DNA of 64,000 nucleotides. It comes from Rhodococcus opacus B4 (GTDB lineage: Bacteria; Actinomycetota; Actinomycetes; Mycobacteriales; Mycobacteriaceae). The stretch lies in contig NC_012522.1 in assembly GCF_000010805.1 (NCBI RefSeq), positions 310,001 to 374,000 on the forward strand, given 5' to 3'. Positions 1 to 9,476 of this stretch are shown here, piece after piece (within the stretch, counting starts at the first letter, position 1; every line of letters starts with the position of its first letter). The translations under genes were made by a program, and so were the position numbers. The notes beneath the pieces were generated by a model. It made no database searches. It was not told where the DNA came from and saw only the letters and a list, made by a program, of their open reading frames with translations.

Positions 1-2262
1 CGTGGCGTCGGCCGTGAGGGTGTCGGCGGCGTCCGGGTTCCAGTCGGCGTCGTGCATGCCCTGCACCAGCGCGTGCGCCTGCTGCTCGATCTCGTCCACG
101 CGGGTGCGGGATTCGTCGCCGTCCTCGCTGAGGCCGAGGGCCTCGCGGAGTCCGGGGACGTTCTGCTCGCCGCCCCACATCTGCCGGGCGCGCAGCATGG
201 CGAGCACCAATTCGACCTCGGCGTCGTCCCGCGGCGCCTCGCCGAGAACGTGGAGGCCGTCGCGGATCTGGACGTCCTTGATCTCGCACAGCCAGCCGTC
301 GACGTGCAGCAGCATGTCGTCGAACACGTCCTCCTCGGGACGTTCCTCGAGTCCGAGGTCGTGGTCCATCTTGGCGGCACGCATCAGCGTCCAGATCTGC
401 TGGCGAATCGCGGGCAGCTTGGACGGGTCCAGTGCGGAGATGTTCGAGTGCTCGTCGAGGAGTTGCTCGAGTCGCGAGATGTCGCCGTAGCTCTCGGCGC
501 GGGCCATCGGCGGGATCAGGTGATCGACGAGCGTCGCGTGGGCGCGGCGCTTGGCCTGTGTGCCCTCCCCCGGGTCGTTGACGAGGAACGGGTAGATCAG
601 CGGCAGGTCGCCGAGCGCGGCGTCGGTGCCGCACGACGCGGACATGCCGAGCGTCTTACCGGGCAGCCACTCGAGGTTGCCGTGCTTGCCGAGATGGACG
701 ACGGCGTCGGCACCGAAACCGCCTGCCGCGGCGTCCGCCGCAATCCATCGGTACGCGGCGAGGTAGTGGTGACTCGGCGGCAGGTCCGGGTCGTGGTAGA
801 TCGCGACCGGCTTCTCCCCGAATCCGCGCGGCGGCTGCACCATCAGGACGAGGTTACCGAACTGCATTGCGGCGATGACGATTTCACCCGCAGGGTCCTG
901 CGAGCGGTCGACGTACAGTTCGCCCGGCGCGGGTCCCCAGTGTTCCTCGACGCCCTCGCGCAGTTCCGCGGGCAGCGCGGAGAACCACTCGCGGTAGCGG
1001 GCGGCGGAGATCCGGATCGGGTTCCCCTCGAGTTGCTCCGCGGTCAGCCAGTCCGGGTCCTGGCCGCCGGCAGCGATGAGGGCATGGATCAAGGCGTCGC
1101 CGTCCCGGGCTGCGAGGCCGGGCACGGAATCCGGCCCGTCCGCGGGGCCCAGGTCGTAGCCGGCGGCCCGCATCTCGGTGAGCAACCGGATGGCGCTGGC
1201 CGGGGTGTCGAGGCCGACGGCGTTGCCGATGCGGGCGTGCTTCGTCGGGTACGCCGACAGCATGAGGGCGATCCTGCGCTCGGCCGCGGGGATGTGCCGG
1301 AGCCGGGCGTGCCGGACGGCGATGCCCGCGACCCGGGAGGCGCGCTCGGCGTCCGGAACGTAGGTGGACAGCCCGTCGGCGTCGATCTCCTTGAACGAGA
1401 ACGGCACCGTGATCAGCCGGCCGTCGAACTCGGGGACCGCGACCTGGGTGGCGACGTCGAGGGGGGACAGCCCGTCGTCGTTGGCCTCCCACGACTCCCG
1501 GCTGCTGGTCAGGCAGAGCCCCTGCAGGATCGGCACGTCCAGCGCGGCCAGCGCGGCGACGTCCCACGCCTCGTCGTCGCCCCCGGCCGAGACGCCGGCC
1601 GGCTTGGTGCCGCCGGCGGCGAGCACGGTGACCACCATCGCGTCCGCGCGGCGCAGCGTCGTCAGCAACTCCGGCTCGGCGGTACGCAGCGACGCGCAGA
1701 AGATCGGCAGCGGAGTGCCGCCCGCCGCCTCGACGGCGTCGCACAGGGCCTCGATGTAGCGGGTGTTCCCGGCCAGGTGCTGGGCGCGGTAGTAGAGAAC
1801 GGCGATCGTGGGGCGGCCCGCGTCGGCGTCGGGTGCGAACGGCGCGACACCCCAGCTCGGCAGGTGGACCGGCGCCTCGAACCCGTGACCGGTCAGCAGC
1901 ACGGTGTCCGACAGGAAGTGGTGCAGCTGGGCGAGGTTGTCGGCGCCGCCCTCGGCGAGATAGTTGTGCGCCTCCGCCGACACACCGGCCGCAACCGTCG
2001 AGCACTCCATCAGCTCGGCGTCCGGGGCGTGCTCACCGCCGAGAACCACCACGGGCAGTCCGCTGGCCAGGACCGCGTCGAGTCCCTCTTCCCAGGCCCG
2101 CTTGCCGCCGAGGATGCGCACCACCACCAGGTCGGCGCCGTCCAGCAGTCCCGGCAGATCCTCCTCGACCAGCAGCCGTGCCGGGTTTGCCCAGCGGTAG
2201 TCCGCCCCGCTGGCGCGTGCGCTGAGCAGGTCGGTGTCGGAGGTGGAGAGCAGCAGGATCAC
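1..2262 (-). CDS. cobN: Cobaltochelatase large subunit CobN (partial, C-terminus beyond left edge)
   Basis: CobN is the large subunit of the aerobic cobaltochelatase that, with CobS and CobT, inserts cobalt into hydrogenobyrinate a,c-diamide using ATP. The 754 visible codons form an unbroken reading frame that runs off the left edge; full CobN is about 1200 residues, so roughly the N-terminal 60 percent is present. The chelatase signature GKHGNLEWLPGK is visible near residue 540, and the N-terminus (MILLLSTSDTDLL) is typical. I chose the GTG start because AGGAAGG lies about eight bases upstream. The gene is divergent from cobG, and its leader holds a cobalamin riboswitch, so it is probably repressed by B12. 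Several long ORFs in other frames here are shadows. Confidence 0.95.
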   Translation of the reverse strand, partial: MILLLSTSDTDLLSARASGADYRWANPARLLVEEDLPGLLDGADLVVVRILGGKRAWEEGLDAVLASGLPVVVLGGEHAPDAELMECSTVAAGVSAEAHNYLAEGGADNLAQLHHFLSDTVLLTGHGFEAPVHLPSWGVAPFAPDADAGRPTIAVLYYRAQHLAGNTRYIEALCDAVEAAGGTPLPIFCASLRTAEPELLTTLRRADAMVVTVLAAGGTKPAGVSAGGDDEAWDVAALAALDVPILQGLCLTSSRESWEANDDGLSPLDVATQVAVPEFDGRLITVPFSFKEIDADGLSTYVPDAERASRVAGIAVRHARLRHIPAAERRIALMLSAYPTKHARIGNAVGLDTPASAIRLLTEMRAAGYDLGPADGPDSVPGLAARDGDALIHALIAAGGQDPDWLTAEQLEGNPIRISAARYREWFSALPAELREGVEEHWGPAPGELYVDRSQDPAGEIVIAAMQFGNLVLMVQPPRGFGEKPVAIYHDPDLPPSHHYLAAYRWIAADAAAGGFGADAVVHLGKHGNLEWLPGKTLGMSASCGTDAALGDLPLIYPFLVNDPGEGTQAKRRAHATLVDHLIPPMARAESYGDISRLEQLLDEHSNISALDPSKLPAIRQQIWTLMRAAKMDHDLGLEERPEEDVFDDMLLHVDGWLCEIKDVQIRDGLHVLGEAPRDDAEVELVLAMLRARQMWGGEQNVPGLREALGLSEDGDESRTRVDEIEQQAHALVQGMHDADWNPDAADTLTADAT

Positions 2263-2319
2263 GTGTGGAGCCTTCCTGGGGGTGTCGCGCCCCGTGGCGG
2301 TGGTTCTGTGCGGAACCGG

Positions 2320-2450
2320 AGGTCGGAGGACGGCAGGTGAGGGTCTGGCTCGCCCACCGGGTTCGGCGAGCTCACAGTGGCGCGACCGCGCCGGATTCTC
2401 ACCGGCTTCCCCTCCTGCTGTCGCAAGTGCTGGTGATGCTACCCGGGGCC
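2320..2450 (-). promoter_or_regulatory. Cobalamin riboswitch in the cobN leader
   Basis: Read on the minus strand, the leader contains the conserved core GAAGCCGGTGAGAATCCGGC followed by GCCACTGTGA. Further on is a B12-box-like stretch (AGCCAGACCCTCACCTGCC). These are the hallmark elements of the adenosylcobalamin riboswitch family. It lies 60-190 bases before the cobN start and ends just before divergent cobG, so it also overlaps the likely cobG promoter. Inference: high cobalamin shuts cobN expression. The exact ends are approximate. Confidence 0.9.
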
Positions 2451-2467
2451 GGACGTAACCTGGGACC

Positions 2468-3601
2468 ATGGTCGACTCCCGTTCCCGCCCCGATGCATGC
2501 CCCGGCGCGTTGCAGGTCCACCAGGCGGCCGACGGGGCGCTCGCCCGGGTGCGCCTCCCCGGCGGGGTGCTGACCTCCACCCAGCTGCAGACCCTCGCGG
2601 AGTCGGCACGCGACCTCGGGAACGGCGAGATCGAACTCACGTCCCGCGGCAATGCGCAACTGCGGGCGGTCCGCGACCCGCTGGAGTTCGCCCGGCGCCT
2701 CGCCGGCGCGGGCCTGTTGCCGTCCGAGACGCACGAGCGGGTGCGCAACATCCTCGTCTCGCCGCTGACCGGCCGGATCGGCGGTCTCACCGACCTGCGC
2801 GATCTGGTCGGTGTCCTCGACCGGTCGTTGTGCGGCGACGCCGCGTTGGCGGACCTGCCCGGCCGCACCCTGTTCACCCTCGACGACGGGCGCGGCGACG
2901 TCTCGGCGCTCGGCGGCGATTTCGGGGTCCACGCGGTGAGCGAGTCCGAGGTCGCGCTGATCCTCGCCGGTCGCGACAGCGGCGTACGGATCCCGACGTC
3001 CGACTCGGCGCATGTGCTCGTGGGCGCCGCCCGGGCCTTCCTGGAGTTGCGCGATCGGCACTGGCGACTGTCCGAGATCGCGGACGGGGTCGAGCGGACA
3101 CTGTCGGCGTTGACGCTCGCACCGACCGCCGACCCGGTCCGTGGGTTCGACGAGCACCGGCCGCCGATCGGGTGGCTCGACCAGCCGGACGGCAACGTGA
3201 CCCTCGGCGGCGGTCTCGCGTTCGGCGTCCTCGACGCCCGGCTGGCGGAGTTCCTCGCCGCGGTCGAGAAGCCGGTGATCGTCACGCCGTGGAAATCGGT
3301 GCTGCTGTGCGATCTGGACGAGTGGTCCGCCGAGCAGGTGGTTCGGGTCCTCGCTCCGATGGGCCTGATCTTCGACGAGAACTCCCCGTGGCTGAACGTC
3401 AGCGCCTGCACCGGGCAACCCGGGTGCGAGAAGGCGCTCGCCGATGTGCGGACCGATGCGCGGGACGCCGTCGCGAGCGGCGAACTCCCGGTGGAGGGTC
3501 GACAACACTGGTCGGGCTGCGAGCGGTGCTGCGGCCGCCCCAAGGGCGAGGTCACGGACGTCGTCGCCACCGAGACGGGTTACCGGGTGGAGGAGCGGTG
3601 A
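2468..3601 (+). CDS. cobG: Precorrin-3B synthase CobG
   Basis: CobG is the Fe-S monooxygenase that converts precorrin-3A to precorrin-3B in the aerobic cobalamin route. The 377-residue protein has the nitrite/sulfite-reductase fold: two ferredoxin-like half domains, with siroheme/4Fe-4S-type cysteines in SACTGQPGC (Cys314, Cys320) and SGCERCCG (near 350-354). The motif LTSRGNAQLR near residue 60 is also typical of the family. It is divergent from cobN, and cobH follows 24 bases after the stop, giving a cobG-cobH-cobIJ run. The presence of CobG marks this as the oxygen-dependent pathway. Confidence 0.93.
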   Translation: MVDSRSRPDACPGALQVHQAADGALARVRLPGGVLTSTQLQTLAESARDLGNGEIELTSRGNAQLRAVRDPLEFARRLAGAGLLPSETHERVRNILVSPLTGRIGGLTDLRDLVGVLDRSLCGDAALADLPGRTLFTLDDGRGDVSALGGDFGVHAVSESEVALILAGRDSGVRIPTSDSAHVLVGAARAFLELRDRHWRLSEIADGVERTLSALTLAPTADPVRGFDEHRPPIGWLDQPDGNVTLGGGLAFGVLDARLAEFLAAVEKPVIVTPWKSVLLCDLDEWSAEQVVRVLAPMGLIFDENSPWLNVSACTGQPGCEKALADVRTDARDAVASGELPVEGRQHWSGCERCCGRPKGEVTDVVATETGYRVEER

Positions 3602-3625
3602 ACCCGGAGCCTCTATCGTGAGCGG

Positions 3626-4252
3626 ATGATCGAGTACATCCGAGACGGCGCGGAGATCTACCGCCAGTCCTTCGCCACGATCCGCGCCGAGGCGGATCTC
3701 AGTGCCTTTCCCGAGGACGTCTCACAGGCCGTGGTCCGCATGATCCACGCGAGCGGTCAGGTCGATCTCGTGGACGACGTCGCGTTCACCCCCGGCGTCG
3801 TGAAGGCCGCCCGCGCGGCGCTGGCGGACGGCGCCCCGATCCTGTGCGACGCGCAGATGGTCGCTGCCGGCGTGACCCGCAAGCGTCTTCCGGCGGACAA
3901 CGAGGTGATCTGCACCCTGCGTGACCCCCGGGTTCCGGTGCTGGCGGAGCAGATCGGGAACACCCGCTCGGCGGCCGCGCTCGAATTGTGGGGCGGCAAA
4001 CTGGAGGGCGCCGTCGTCGCGATCGGCAACGCCCCGACCGCCCTGTTCTACCTGCTGGACATGATCGAATCCGGTGCACCCCGGCCTGCCGCGATCGTGG
4101 GCGGCCCGGTCGGGTTCATCGGTGCGGCGGAGTCGAAGGAAGCGTTGATCGAGCACCCGAGCGGACTCGACTATCTGGTGGTCCGCGGCCGCCGCGGTGG
4201 CAGTGCCATCACGGCTGCGGCGCTGAATGCGATTGCGAGCGAAGTCGAATGA
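3626..4252 (+). CDS. cobH: Precorrin-8X methylmutase CobH
   Basis: CobH (CbiC family) moves a methyl group from C11 to C12 of precorrin-8X to give hydrogenobyrinate. The length, 208 residues, is normal. The active-site histidine is visible in [10 protein letters not shown] (His41), and the sequence continues with the family pattern [18 protein letters not shown] and [11 protein letters not shown]. The stop codon overlaps the next start (ATGA at 4249), so it is translationally coupled to cobIJ. Confidence 0.95.
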   Translation: MIEYIRDGAEIYRQSFATIRAEADLSAFPEDVSQAVVRMIHASGQVDLVDDVAFTPGVVKAARAALADGAPILCDAQMVAAGVTRKRLPADNEVICTLRDPRVPVLAEQIGNTRSAAALELWGGKLEGAVVAIGNAPTALFYLLDMIESGAPRPAAIVGGPVGFIGAAESKEALIEHPSGLDYLVVRGRRGGSAITAAALNAIASEVE

Positions 4253-5751
4253 GTTCCGAAGAGCGGTCGACCGGCAAGCTGTGGGGCGTCGGCATCGGTC
4301 CGGGCGACCCGGAACTGGTGACGGTCAAGGCCGCGCGGATCATCACCGAGGCCGACGTGGTGGCGTTCCACAGCGCCCGGCACGGCAAGAGCATCTCCCG
4401 CGCGGTCGCGGCGCCGTACCTGCGTGACGGCCAGATCGAGGAGCACCTCGTCTACCCGGTCACCACCGAGACCGTCGACCACCCGGGCGGATACCAGGGG
4501 GCGATGGACGAGTTCTACGAGGAAGCGTCGCAGCGGCTCGCCGCGCACCTCGAGGCCGGGCGCTCGGTGGCGCTCCTCGCGGCCGGCGATCCGCTGTTTT
4601 ACAGCTCCTACATGCACATGCACAAGCGGCTGGCGCAGCGCTTCGAGGCGGAGGTCATTCCCGGGGTGACGTCGATCAGCGCCGCCTCGGCCGCGCTGGC
4701 GATGCCGCTCGTCGAGGGCGAGGAAATCCTCACCGTCCTGCCCGGAACCCTGCCGCGCGGTGAGCTGACGCGGCGCCTGCGCGAGACCGACGCCGCCGCC
4801 ATCCTGAAACTCGGACGCACCTACCCGGCCGTGCGGCAGGCGTTGAAGGATTCCGGTCGCATCGACGAGACGTGGTACGTCGAGCGGGCCAGCACGACCC
4901 GGCAGAAGATCGACCACGCGGACGACGTGTCGGACAGCGACGTCCCCTACTTCTCGATCGCCATCGTGCCCAGTCCGTCGAACGCCCGGCGCGAGGACGC
5001 GCCGCCGCAGGGCGAACTCGTCGTCGTCGGCCTCGGCCCCGGCGATCAGTCCTGGACGACCCCGGAAGTACAGCACGAACTGTCTCTCGCCACCGACCTC
5101 GTCGGCTACGGGCCGTACATCGACCGGGTCCCCGAGCGTCCGGGCCAGCGTCGGCACTCCAGCGACAACCGGGTCGAGGCCGAACGGGCCGCGATGGCGC
5201 TCGACCTCGCGAAGAACGGGGCCCGCGTCGCCGTCGTGTCCTCGGGCGACCCGGGCGTGTTCGCGATGGCCGCCGCCGTGCTGGAAGTGGCCGCCGAGGA
5301 GCAGTGGCGGGGCGTGCCCGTCCGCGTACTGCCCGGCATGACCGCCGCGAACGCCGTGGCGAGCCGGGTCGGGGCACCCCTCGGGCACGACTACGCCGTG
5401 CTGTCGCTGTCCGATCGGCTCAAGCCGTGGGACGTTGTGGCGCAGCGTATTTCGGCGGTCGCGAGCGCCGACATGGCCTTCGCCGTCTACAACCCGGCGT
5501 CGAAGTCGCGCACCTGGCAGGTCGCCGCGATGCGCGACCTCGTTCTCGAGCACCGCTCCCCCGACACCCCGGTGATCATCGGCCGGGATGTGGCGGGCCC
5601 GCAGGAGTCGGTGCGGGTCGTGCGGCTCGCGGACCTCGACCCGGCCGAGATCGACATGCGCTGCCTGCTCATCGTGGGCTCCTCCATGACGACCGTCGTC
5701 GAGAACGAACACGGGACCAGGGTCTTCACACCCCGGCGCTATCCGGGCTGA
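4249..5751 (+). CDS. cobIJ: Fused precorrin-2 C20-methyltransferase / precorrin-3B C17-methyltransferase CobIJ
   Basis: This 500-residue protein fuses two SAM-dependent tetrapyrrole methyltransferases. Residues 1-245 are CobI ([16 protein letters not shown] at the N-terminus, [12 protein letters not shown]). Residues about 250-500 are CobJ ([37 protein letters not shown]). CobI methylates C20 of precorrin-2; CobJ methylates C17 of precorrin-3B with ring contraction, acting just after CobG. The same fusion is known from other actinobacteria. The frame is open further upstream, but the ATG overlapping the cobH stop gives the correct N-terminus. It converges on a serine hydrolase gene. Confidence 0.94.
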   Translation: MSSEERSTGKLWGVGIGPGDPELVTVKAARIITEADVVAFHSARHGKSISRAVAAPYLRDGQIEEHLVYPVTTETVDHPGGYQGAMDEFYEEASQRLAAHLEAGRSVALLAAGDPLFYSSYMHMHKRLAQRFEAEVIPGVTSISAASAALAMPLVEGEEILTVLPGTLPRGELTRRLRETDAAAILKLGRTYPAVRQALKDSGRIDETWYVERASTTRQKIDHADDVSDSDVPYFSIAIVPSPSNARREDAPPQGELVVVGLGPGDQSWTTPEVQHELSLATDLVGYGPYIDRVPERPGQRRHSSDNRVEAERAAMALDLAKNGARVAVVSSGDPGVFAMAAAVLEVAAEEQWRGVPVRVLPGMTAANAVASRVGAPLGHDYAVLSLSDRLKPWDVVAQRISAVASADMAFAVYNPASKSRTWQVAAMRDLVLEHRSPDTPVIIGRDVAGPQESVRVVRLADLDPAEIDMRCLLIVGSSMTTVVENEHGTRVFTPRRYPG

Positions 5752-5767
5752 GCACCCGGGGCAGCCC
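5745..5767. terminator. Hairpin between convergent cobIJ and serine hydrolase genes
   Basis: GGGCTG and CAGCCC form a 6-bp stem around an 11-base loop, overlapping the cobIJ stop and abutting the stop of the convergent gene. It could terminate transcription from both sides. There is no U-tract, so the call rests on position and the stem alone. Confidence 0.4.
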
Positions 5768-6664
5768 TCAGTCCACGCTGCCGGAGCGGAGTTCGGTCAC
5801 CGCGATCCGGGCGGCGTGGCCGATCGCGGCATCGACCACCGGGAGCACCGGGTCCGTCCGCGCGGCGCGGGTGAAGACCGCGACGGCAACGGGAATCTCA
5901 CCGGGAAACGTCACCACGGCCACCTCGTTACGGATGGCGCCGATGGTGCCGGTCTTCCCGGCGACATCCACCCCCGAGTGCGGAAACCCGGAACGGATGC
6001 GGTGCTGCCAGATCTGCGCGGACATAACCTGCCGGACGAACCCGCCCTGCGCCCCGGGCACCGCCCGTCCGGCCCAGATCGCGTCGAGAAGCGACGTCAT
6101 CTCCCGCGGGGTCGTCGCGCTCGCATACGACGGGTCGTACGCGGACACCGTCCACGCCTCGTCGTTGTCGGCCAGCGCCGCGAATGCTTCGGCGGTGGTG
6201 TGCGCATGGGCGTCGATGACCAGTCTGTGGTGCGCATCCGCTGTGCCGCCGATGATCCGCGTGTTCGTCAGGCCCAGATCCGACAGTGCCCGCTCGACGC
6301 TCTCGAGTCCCACCTGCCCGAGAACCAAATCGGCGGCCGCGTTGTCGGATACGGTCATCATCGACAGCGCCAGGTCCCGCCAGCTCAGCACCACCGGGTC
6401 ACGGAACGTCGACACTCCGGTCGGCCCCGGAGTGCAGTCGGCCGGATTGACCCGGACGGTGGCGGTCGGCGACAGCTCGCCGGATTCGAAAGCGCGGCAC
6501 AGAGCTACGAGCAGCGGAAGCTTGTAGACGGACGCGAGCACGACGAGGTCGTCCGCGCCGACCCCGACCTCGCCGGCCGGGGTTCCGACGCGGCGGGCGT
6601 GCAACCATCCGGTGCACCCGGCGTCGGCGAAGACGTCACGGATCCGCTTCTCCGCCGATGTCAT
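5768..6664 (-). CDS. Class A beta-lactamase-like serine hydrolase without signal peptide
   Basis: The 298-residue protein has the penicillin-binding/beta-lactamase active-site motifs: SVYK (Ser45-Lys48), SDN in MTVSDNAAAD, and KTG in AGKTGTIGAI. A canonical omega-loop Glu166 motif (ExxLN) is not evident. No signal peptide precedes the catalytic domain, so it looks cytoplasmic or exported by another route, unlike true beta-lactamases. Its ATG overlaps the stop of the upstream lysR gene (ATGA), so the two are coupled. The frame is open further upstream, but that part is shadow. The substrate cannot be stated; peptidase, esterase or lactamase are all possible. Confidence 0.8.
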   Translation of the reverse strand: MTSAEKRIRDVFADAGCTGWLHARRVGTPAGEVGVGADDLVVLASVYKLPLLVALCRAFESGELSPTATVRVNPADCTPGPTGVSTFRDPVVLSWRDLALSMMTVSDNAAADLVLGQVGLESVERALSDLGLTNTRIIGGTADAHHRLVIDAHAHTTAEAFAALADNDEAWTVSAYDPSYASATTPREMTSLLDAIWAGRAVPGAQGGFVRQVMSAQIWQHRIRSGFPHSGVDVAGKTGTIGAIRNEVAVVTFPGEIPVAVAVFTRAARTDPVLPVVDAAIGHAARIAVTELRSGSVD

Positions 6665-7554
6665 CGATCGGCCCTGATCAGCACCCGGTCGAGGGCAGCG
6701 GCAGACGATGCGACGTCTGCCCCGGATCGCCAGACGATGCGCACGCGCAGAGACAGGTCTTCGCGCAGCAGATCGACCCACGCCACACCGGGCATCACCG
6801 TGGGCGGCGTCGCCGTCACTCCGAAATGCCCGCCGGCCGACACACGCGTGAGGAGTTCCCGCTGCCCCGAGGCGATCACAATGTCCGGGTCCAGACCCCG
6901 CACCCGCCACAGGTCGACGAACAGGTCGTGGGCCGGCGGATTGTCCGAGCGCGGGCCGGTGGCCAGCGTCAGCCCGCGCAGCATCCGGACCTGCGCCTTC
7001 TTCGCGGCTGACACCGGATGGTCGTCGGGCACCACCACCCACCGCCGGAGCTTGATCACCGGTCCGCTGCCGAGACCGGTCAGCAGTGCCGGATGCTCGA
7101 CCACGGCGACGTCTAGACTGCCCGCGCGGACCGCGTCCACGAGTTCGGTGGTGGACGCCGTCGTGGTCACCACCCGGGTCTCGTGCGCCTCGTCCGCGTC
7201 CCTCAACGCGCGGACACACCGCACCACTACCCCGTCGGCCACCGAGTGCGGGACACCCCAGCGCACCACCGCATCCCGACCGCCCGCGATGCGCTGCGCC
7301 TCGTCCTCGAATCTCGCCGCATCGGCGACGAGAAGCCGCGCACGCGGGAGCAATTGGCGTCCGGCGTCGGTGAGTCCCACGCCGCGGGCGCTGCGCTGAA
7401 TCAGCTCGGTGCCGAGTCGCTGTTCGAGCCGCCGAACGCCCTGCGACAGCGGCGGCTGCGTCATGCCGAGTCTCGACGCGGCATTGCCGAAGTGTCCCTC
7501 TTCCGCAACGGCGACAAAGAAACTCAGGTGGCGCAGCAGATCCATGCCGACCAT
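6661..7554 (-). CDS. LysR-family transcriptional regulator
   Basis: 297 residues. The N-terminal winged helix (residues 1-65, MDLLRHLSFFVAVAEEGHFG, then GMTQPPLSQGVRRLEQRLG) is a textbook LysR DNA-binding domain. It is followed by a periplasmic-binding-like effector domain. The gene is translationally coupled to the beta-lactamase-like gene downstream and divergent from a secreted class A beta-lactamase. This is the AmpR/bla arrangement, which suggests control of one or both enzymes. The effector is unknown. Confidence 0.88.
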   Translation of the reverse strand: MVGMDLLRHLSFFVAVAEEGHFGNAASRLGMTQPPLSQGVRRLEQRLGTELIQRSARGVGLTDAGRQLLPRARLLVADAARFEDEAQRIAGGRDAVVRWGVPHSVADGVVVRCVRALRDADEAHETRVVTTTASTTELVDAVRAGSLDVAVVEHPALLTGLGSGPVIKLRRWVVVPDDHPVSAAKKAQVRMLRGLTLATGPRSDNPPAHDLFVDLWRVRGLDPDIVIASGQRELLTRVSAGGHFGVTATPPTVMPGVAWVDLLREDLSLRVRIVWRSGADVASSAAALDRVLIRADR

Positions 7555-7702
7555 TGAACCAGTTCCGAGCGCCCACCTCGGCCGAGGCCGTCAGTTCGCA
7601 CCCACAAAACATCGCGCCGACCTGGGGCTATAGCACACCCGACTCGCCACGGCGGCCGAGTCGTCTTTGCGCTATGGGCAGGGGCACCCCACATTGGGAT
7701 CC
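7555..7702. promoter_or_regulatory. Divergent lysR / beta-lactamase control region
   Basis: This 148-base region separates the two divergent genes. It contains inverted repeat arms CGACTCG (7640-7646) and CGAGTCG (7657-7663), nested between CTATAGC and GCGCTATG, which could be LysR half-sites. The operator role is inferred from position and symmetry. Confidence 0.45.
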
Positions 7703-8656
7703 ATGCTCACACATCGAAATCACCCGAAGCCCAGGCGTACCGGTCGCCGCGGTGTCGTTGCACTCGCACTGGCTCTGCCGTTGCTGGCCGGTGCGTGCAC
7801 GGCCACGGCGGAGCAAACCCTGCCCGCGACCTCGGAGTCGACGGCGCCAGATCACGAGTCGCTCGACGCGAAGATCGAGGCGCTGGAGGCGCAGTACGCC
7901 ACGCGGATCGGCGTGACGGCCGTCGATCCCCAGACCGGCGCGGTCTACAGCCACCGGGGCGACGAACGATTTGCCATGTGCTCGACGTTCAAGGCCTACG
8001 CGTCCGCCGCGGTCCTGCGCAAGATCGAGGACGGGTCGACGTCCCTCGACAAGACGGTGATGATCGAACCCGCCGACCTCGTCGAGAACTCGCCGGTCAC
8101 CGCCGCAGCGGTGGGCACCCCGATGACATTGGGGCAGATCGCCGAAGCGGCGCTGACACAGAGCGACAACACCGCCGGAAACTACCTGCTCCGCGAGATC
8201 GGGGGGCCGCAGGCGATCACCGCACTCGCCCGCGACGTCGGCGACGCGAGCACCCGACTGGACCGGTGGGAGACCGAACTCAACACCGCCTTCCGCGGCG
8301 ATCCCCGGGACACGACGACACCGACCGGCCTGGCCCATGGCTTCCGGGCGCTGCTCCTCGGCGATGCTCTCGACGCGGCGAGCCGCGGTCAGCTTCTCGA
8401 CTGGATGCGGGCGAGCAAGACCTCGGACAAGCGGATGCGCGCCGGGCTGCCGCCCGGATGGACCGCCGCGGACAAGACCGGTGGCGGCGGCTTCGGGACC
8501 GCCAACGACGCCGGCGTCGCCTGGAGCCCGGACGGCTCCCCCATCGTCCTCGCCGTCCTCACCGACAGCCTCACGAATCAGGAAGACGCGCAGGGAAACA
8601 GCCAGGCGATCGCCGACACCACCACCGCCGTCATCGCGGGTTTGACTGCGCCGTGA
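7703..8656 (+). CDS. bla: Class A beta-lactamase (exported, probable lipoprotein)
   Basis: 317 residues from the chosen ATG, which removes a 12-codon in-frame extension lacking signal-peptide character. The basic N-terminus, hydrophobic stretch (VVALALALPLLAGAC, Cys32) and following Ala/Thr linker suggest export, probably as a lipoprotein. All class A motifs are present: STFK (Ser94-Lys97, with Cys93 before the serine), SDN in LTQSDNTAG, Glu166 equivalent in WETELN, and KTG in ADKTGGGGFG. It should hydrolyse penicillins or cephalosporins outside the membrane. It is divergent from lysR, with a palindromic intergenic region. Its end overlaps the convergent hydrolase gene by 26 bases. Confidence 0.93.
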   Translation: MLTHRNHPKPRRTGRRGVVALALALPLLAGACTATAEQTLPATSESTAPDHESLDAKIEALEAQYATRIGVTAVDPQTGAVYSHRGDERFAMCSTFKAYASAAVLRKIEDGSTSLDKTVMIEPADLVENSPVTAAAVGTPMTLGQIAEAALTQSDNTAGNYLLREIGGPQAITALARDVGDASTRLDRWETELNTAFRGDPRDTTTPTGLAHGFRALLLGDALDAASRGQLLDWMRASKTSDKRMRAGLPPGWTAADKTGGGGFGTANDAGVAWSPDGSPIVLAVLTDSLTNQEDAQGNSQAIADTTTAVIAGLTAP

Positions 8657-9458
8657 GCCAACGGTGCAGCGACACCGCCAGTACGACGGGAGCGTCGAAC
8701 TGGATCAGGTGCCCGGCACCGTCGATGACCTCGAGTGTCGCACCGGGGATGAGGCGCGCCAGTTCCTCGCCCCGGTCGACGGGGATCCAGGCATCGTCCC
8801 TGCCCCACACGACCGCGACGGGAAGGTCGATCGACGTGTACCGGTCCTGGATCTCGTCGGTGTACCGCTCGTCGGCCTGGGCGATCTGCCGGTAGAACGC
8901 GACCTGCCCCTGCTCCGACAGCCACGGCGCGGTCAGCACGGCCATCTGAGCCGGAGTCAGGCCGCGATGGGACGCGCCCGCGATGTACGCCTCGAGGGCG
9001 CCACGATGCACGGATGTCGGTTGCGCCGCGAAGACGTCGGCGTTGCCCGCGACGAGCCGGAAGTAGTCGGATCCCCAAGGCCGCAGCGCCACCACGTCGA
9101 CCAGGGCCAGCGAGGCATACCGCGCGTCGTGCACGAGATGGGCGCGGAGCGAGACCGCGCCCCCGTAGTCGTGCGCGACGACATGGGGTGCGTCGAGGTT
9201 CCAATGCCGGAGGAGGTCGGCGAGCAGTTCGCCCTGGACGCCGAGGTCGACGTCGTGGGCGCCGTCTTTCGACGACTGTCCGTACCCGGGCATGTCCCAC
9301 AGGTAGACCGAGAACTCGGCGGCGAGTGCATGCGCGAACGGCCACCACAGCTGCGAAGACCACGGCGTCCCGTGGCACATCACCACCGCGGGGCCGTTCC
9401 CGAACCTGTCCCACGCCACCGACCTGCCGCGCCATTCGAAGGTCCGCGAAAGCTCCAC
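8631..9458 (-). CDS. Alpha/beta hydrolase, epoxide hydrolase/haloalkane dehalogenase type
   Basis: The 275-residue alpha/beta hydrolase has its nucleophile elbow as AHDYGGAV, i.e. Asp rather than Ser. This is the mark of epoxide hydrolases and haloalkane dehalogenases. The oxyanion motif HGTPWSS is near residue 30, an acid-bearing segment is WGRDDAWIP, and the catalytic His lies in DGAGHLIQFD. The GTG at 9458 starts the homologous region (VELSRTFEWRG). A longer frame reaching 9518 runs into a perfect hairpin and is unlikely to be translated. The substrate is unknown. Confidence 0.82.
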   Translation of the reverse strand: MELSRTFEWRGRSVAWDRFGNGPAVVMCHGTPWSSQLWWPFAHALAAEFSVYLWDMPGYGQSSKDGAHDVDLGVQGELLADLLRHWNLDAPHVVAHDYGGAVSLRAHLVHDARYASLALVDVVALRPWGSDYFRLVAGNADVFAAQPTSVHRGALEAYIAGASHRGLTPAQMAVLTAPWLSEQGQVAFYRQIAQADERYTDEIQDRYTSIDLPVAVVWGRDDAWIPVDRGEELARLIPGATLEVIDGAGHLIQFDAPVVLAVSLHRWLTAQSNPR

Positions 9459-9476
9459 ACCCGAAGTGTGCCATCT

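Noticed and set aside
52..2340. Long rightward open frame of 762 codons opposite cobN
   Set aside because: It is the antisense shadow of cobN: low-complexity Arg/Gly/Val content, no domain, and cobN itself has the clear chelatase motif on the other strand.
5768..7612. A 614-codon open frame suggesting a fused protein before the serine hydrolase
   Set aside because: The part beyond 6664 is in the wrong frame of lysR, which is a well-formed gene; the beta-lactamase fold begins at MTSAEKRI.
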